A DNA stretch of 34,587 nucleotides. It comes from Clostridia bacterium (GTDB taxonomy: Bacteria; Bacillota; Clostridia; Oscillospirales; Acutalibacteraceae). The notes beneath the pieces were generated by a model. That model did no database searches, was not told where the DNA came from, and was given only the letters and a program-made list of their open reading frames with translations. Positions 33,428 to 34,587 of this stretch are shown here, piece after piece (position 1 is the stretch's first letter; every line of letters begins with the position of its first letter). The DNA is taken from assembly GCA_017428085.1 (NCBI GenBank), contig JAFRRP010000015.1:1-34587 (forward strand). The letters run 5' to 3'. The translations under genes were made by a program, and so were the position numbers.

Positions 33428-34567
33428 ATGCCAATCAAAGTAGAAGCGGCAGTCGTAACGCAAAAAAAGAGCAATACCCCATTCAACACGGACAGTGTCA
33501 ATATCAACGGAAAGCTGTTGCCGCATGAGGTTGTGCAGAACGGCTATAAAGGCACAGGTGTTATGGAGGGCACCGTCTTTTTCTCACTTTCCAGTTCGGA
33601 AATAGAGGGATTTGCGGATGCTTCTGTCGCCGCGTTCAATGAGCGCGCGGACAATTTCCATACGGATGAAGCGAACCCTTCCGAAATCATTACCGGTTAT
33701 TTCAAGGACAGCGTCTACGCGCTTGGCGAGATGGGGCACCGTTCATCCGAATTGGCGTCCTCCGTCATGTATGCCGCCGGGAATACCGTGATCCTTGCGA
33801 AAACCGGCAGCACGCAATTGTACGCCTATTCCAAAAACGGGATCGCCAAGGTCGCTCCGGCGTTGTTTTCCAATGAAGACGGTTATTCTCAATACGGGAT
33901 CTGCACGTTTCCCGCCGTTTTCCCCGACGATATTTTCCTGCTTGTCAGCCCCGGCGTCAGTCAGGTCCTGACGGATAAGGATCTTGACGATATCTGTAAG
34001 GTGGCGGACGGTTCCGTGAAAAAAATCGTCAGTCTGATCGCCAAGGTCACAGCGGCAAAAGAGGGAAGCGGCGGCATCAGCGCCATTGCGGTGAAGGTCG
34101 TTGAAGCGGAAGAAGAAAAAGGAAAACTCGATTTCGGCTTTGCGGGCGCAGGGGACAAGATCGATTCCGAAATCGAAAGGATCGATGAGCCCGTTCCTGC
34201 AGCTTCTCTTTACGAGCCGCTGACGGAAACGTCATCTTCCGGGGATGGATCCCAGACGAAAAAAACAAAAAAGCTTACGGTCGCCGTGCTTGTTGCGCTT
34301 GTGATCATCGTTCTGCTTGCTATTGCCGCGTTGGGGCTTAAGATGTTCGGCGGCAATATCGGACAGCTTTTCTCATGGCAGAAAGAGCCGTCCACCGTTG
34401 TCGTTACAACAACTGAAAAAGCGGCGGAGACCACAACGAAGCAGGCTGTCACTACGACCTCTCCCGTTACGACGACAATGCCCGTTACGACCACCGTTCC
34501 CGTAACGACTACGGCGAAAGATACGTCTTCTGCTTCTGCCACTTCACGGACCACGACAGCAAGATAG
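33428..34567 (+). CDS. Membrane-anchored PP2C-like protein, probably catalytically inactive
   Basis: A 379-residue protein. The cytoplasmic part (about 1-230) follows the PPM/PP2C order of strands, but the metal-binding Asp residues are missing: FFSLSSSEIEG (51-61) stands where active enzymes have DGMGG, LLVSPGVSQVL (171-181) where they have SDG, and GSGGISAIAV (213-222) where they have DNxT. TGSTQLYAYSKNG (126-138) fits the GDSRxY strand without its Asp. A charged linker, one membrane helix (about 283-305), and an extracellular Thr-rich tail with PVTTT repeats follow. It is likely a pseudophosphatase or sensor rather than an enzyme. AGGAGGGAG gives a strong ribosome site. It is 23 bases from folC. 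Confidence 0.75.
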   Translation: MPIKVEAAVVTQKKSNTPFNTDSVNINGKLLPHEVVQNGYKGTGVMEGTVFFSLSSSEIEGFADASVAAFNERADNFHTDEANPSEIITGYFKDSVYALGEMGHRSSELASSVMYAAGNTVILAKTGSTQLYAYSKNGIAKVAPALFSNEDGYSQYGICTFPAVFPDDIFLLVSPGVSQVLTDKDLDDICKVADGSVKKIVSLIAKVTAAKEGSGGISAIAVKVVEAEEEKGKLDFGFAGAGDKIDSEIERIDEPVPAASLYEPLTETSSSGDGSQTKKTKKLTVAVLVALVIIVLLAIAALGLKMFGGNIGQLFSWQKEPSTVVVTTTEKAAETTTKQAVTTTSPVTTTMPVTTTVPVTTTAKDTSSASATSRTTTAR

Positions 34568-34587
34568 GTGGAAGAGGAAGAAGAGGA

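Noticed and set aside
34568..34587. Possible GTG start of another gene immediately after the last stop
   Set aside because: Only six codons are visible, all purine-rich (Glu-type), and the stretch could equally be a ribosome site for a gene beyond the window.

Overview
The window looks like chromosomal DNA from an anaerobic, spore-forming, Gram-positive gut-type Clostridia (Ruminococcaceae/Oscillospiraceae-like). This is an inference from three things: the sporulation pair yabP-yabQ next to divIC, near-consensus sigma-A promoters (TTGACA-17-TATAAT type) with GGAGG-type ribosome sites, and a dense set of glycoside hydrolases typical of fibre- and glycan-degrading Firmicutes. I see no insertion sequence, prophage, CRISPR array or rRNA operon.

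Layout. 1-331: the end of a tRNA operon (a partial tRNA, Gly-GCC, Cys, Asp) with its terminator. 346-2100: two leftward genes (a Gfo/Idh/MocA oxidoreductase and a small DUF6514-like protein), each with its own promoter, then a divergent control region holding two near-identical palindromes. 2130-4634: a three-gene rightward operon (SecB-like chaperone, VTT/TVP38 membrane protein, GH4 phospho-glycosidase). 4692-5165: a leftward cyclophilin. 5287-6218: yabP-yabQ-divIC, with an extra sigma-A promoter just before divIC. 6406-13141: a membrane metallophosphoesterase, then two large proteins without signal peptides: a GH38 alpha-mannosidase and a GH3 glycosidase with a PA14 insert. 13180-16486: a self-contained unit of a GH3-auxin-type acyl-adenylate/amido synthetase and a secreted SGNH hydrolase.

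16520-20789: two divergent exported glycosidases, GH30 leftward and GH51 rightward, that could act together on arabinogalactan or arabinoxylan side chains. 20867-24695: leftward glpK-serC-serA, linking glycerol phosphorylation and serine synthesis. 24800-26793: leftward aquaporin (AqpZ-type filter) and GH125 alpha-1,6-mannosidase. 26960-29285: a glycosyltransferase with UDP-galactopyranose mutase, presumably for galactofuranose-containing surface glycan. 29391-34567: valS, folC and a membrane-anchored, probably inactive PP2C-like protein with a Thr-rich extracellular tail.

How it fits together. Exported GH30 and GH51 could trim plant polysaccharide outside the cell, while GH38, GH3, GH4 and GH125 lack signal peptides and should act on imported oligosaccharides. 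No transporter for these is in the window. The less ordinary parts are the synthetase/SGNH-hydrolase pair, the predicted pseudophosphatase, the SecB-like operon, the twin palindromes, and the GH125 gene whose ribosome site abuts an intrinsic terminator. I did not find a clear-cut novel defence or mobile system.
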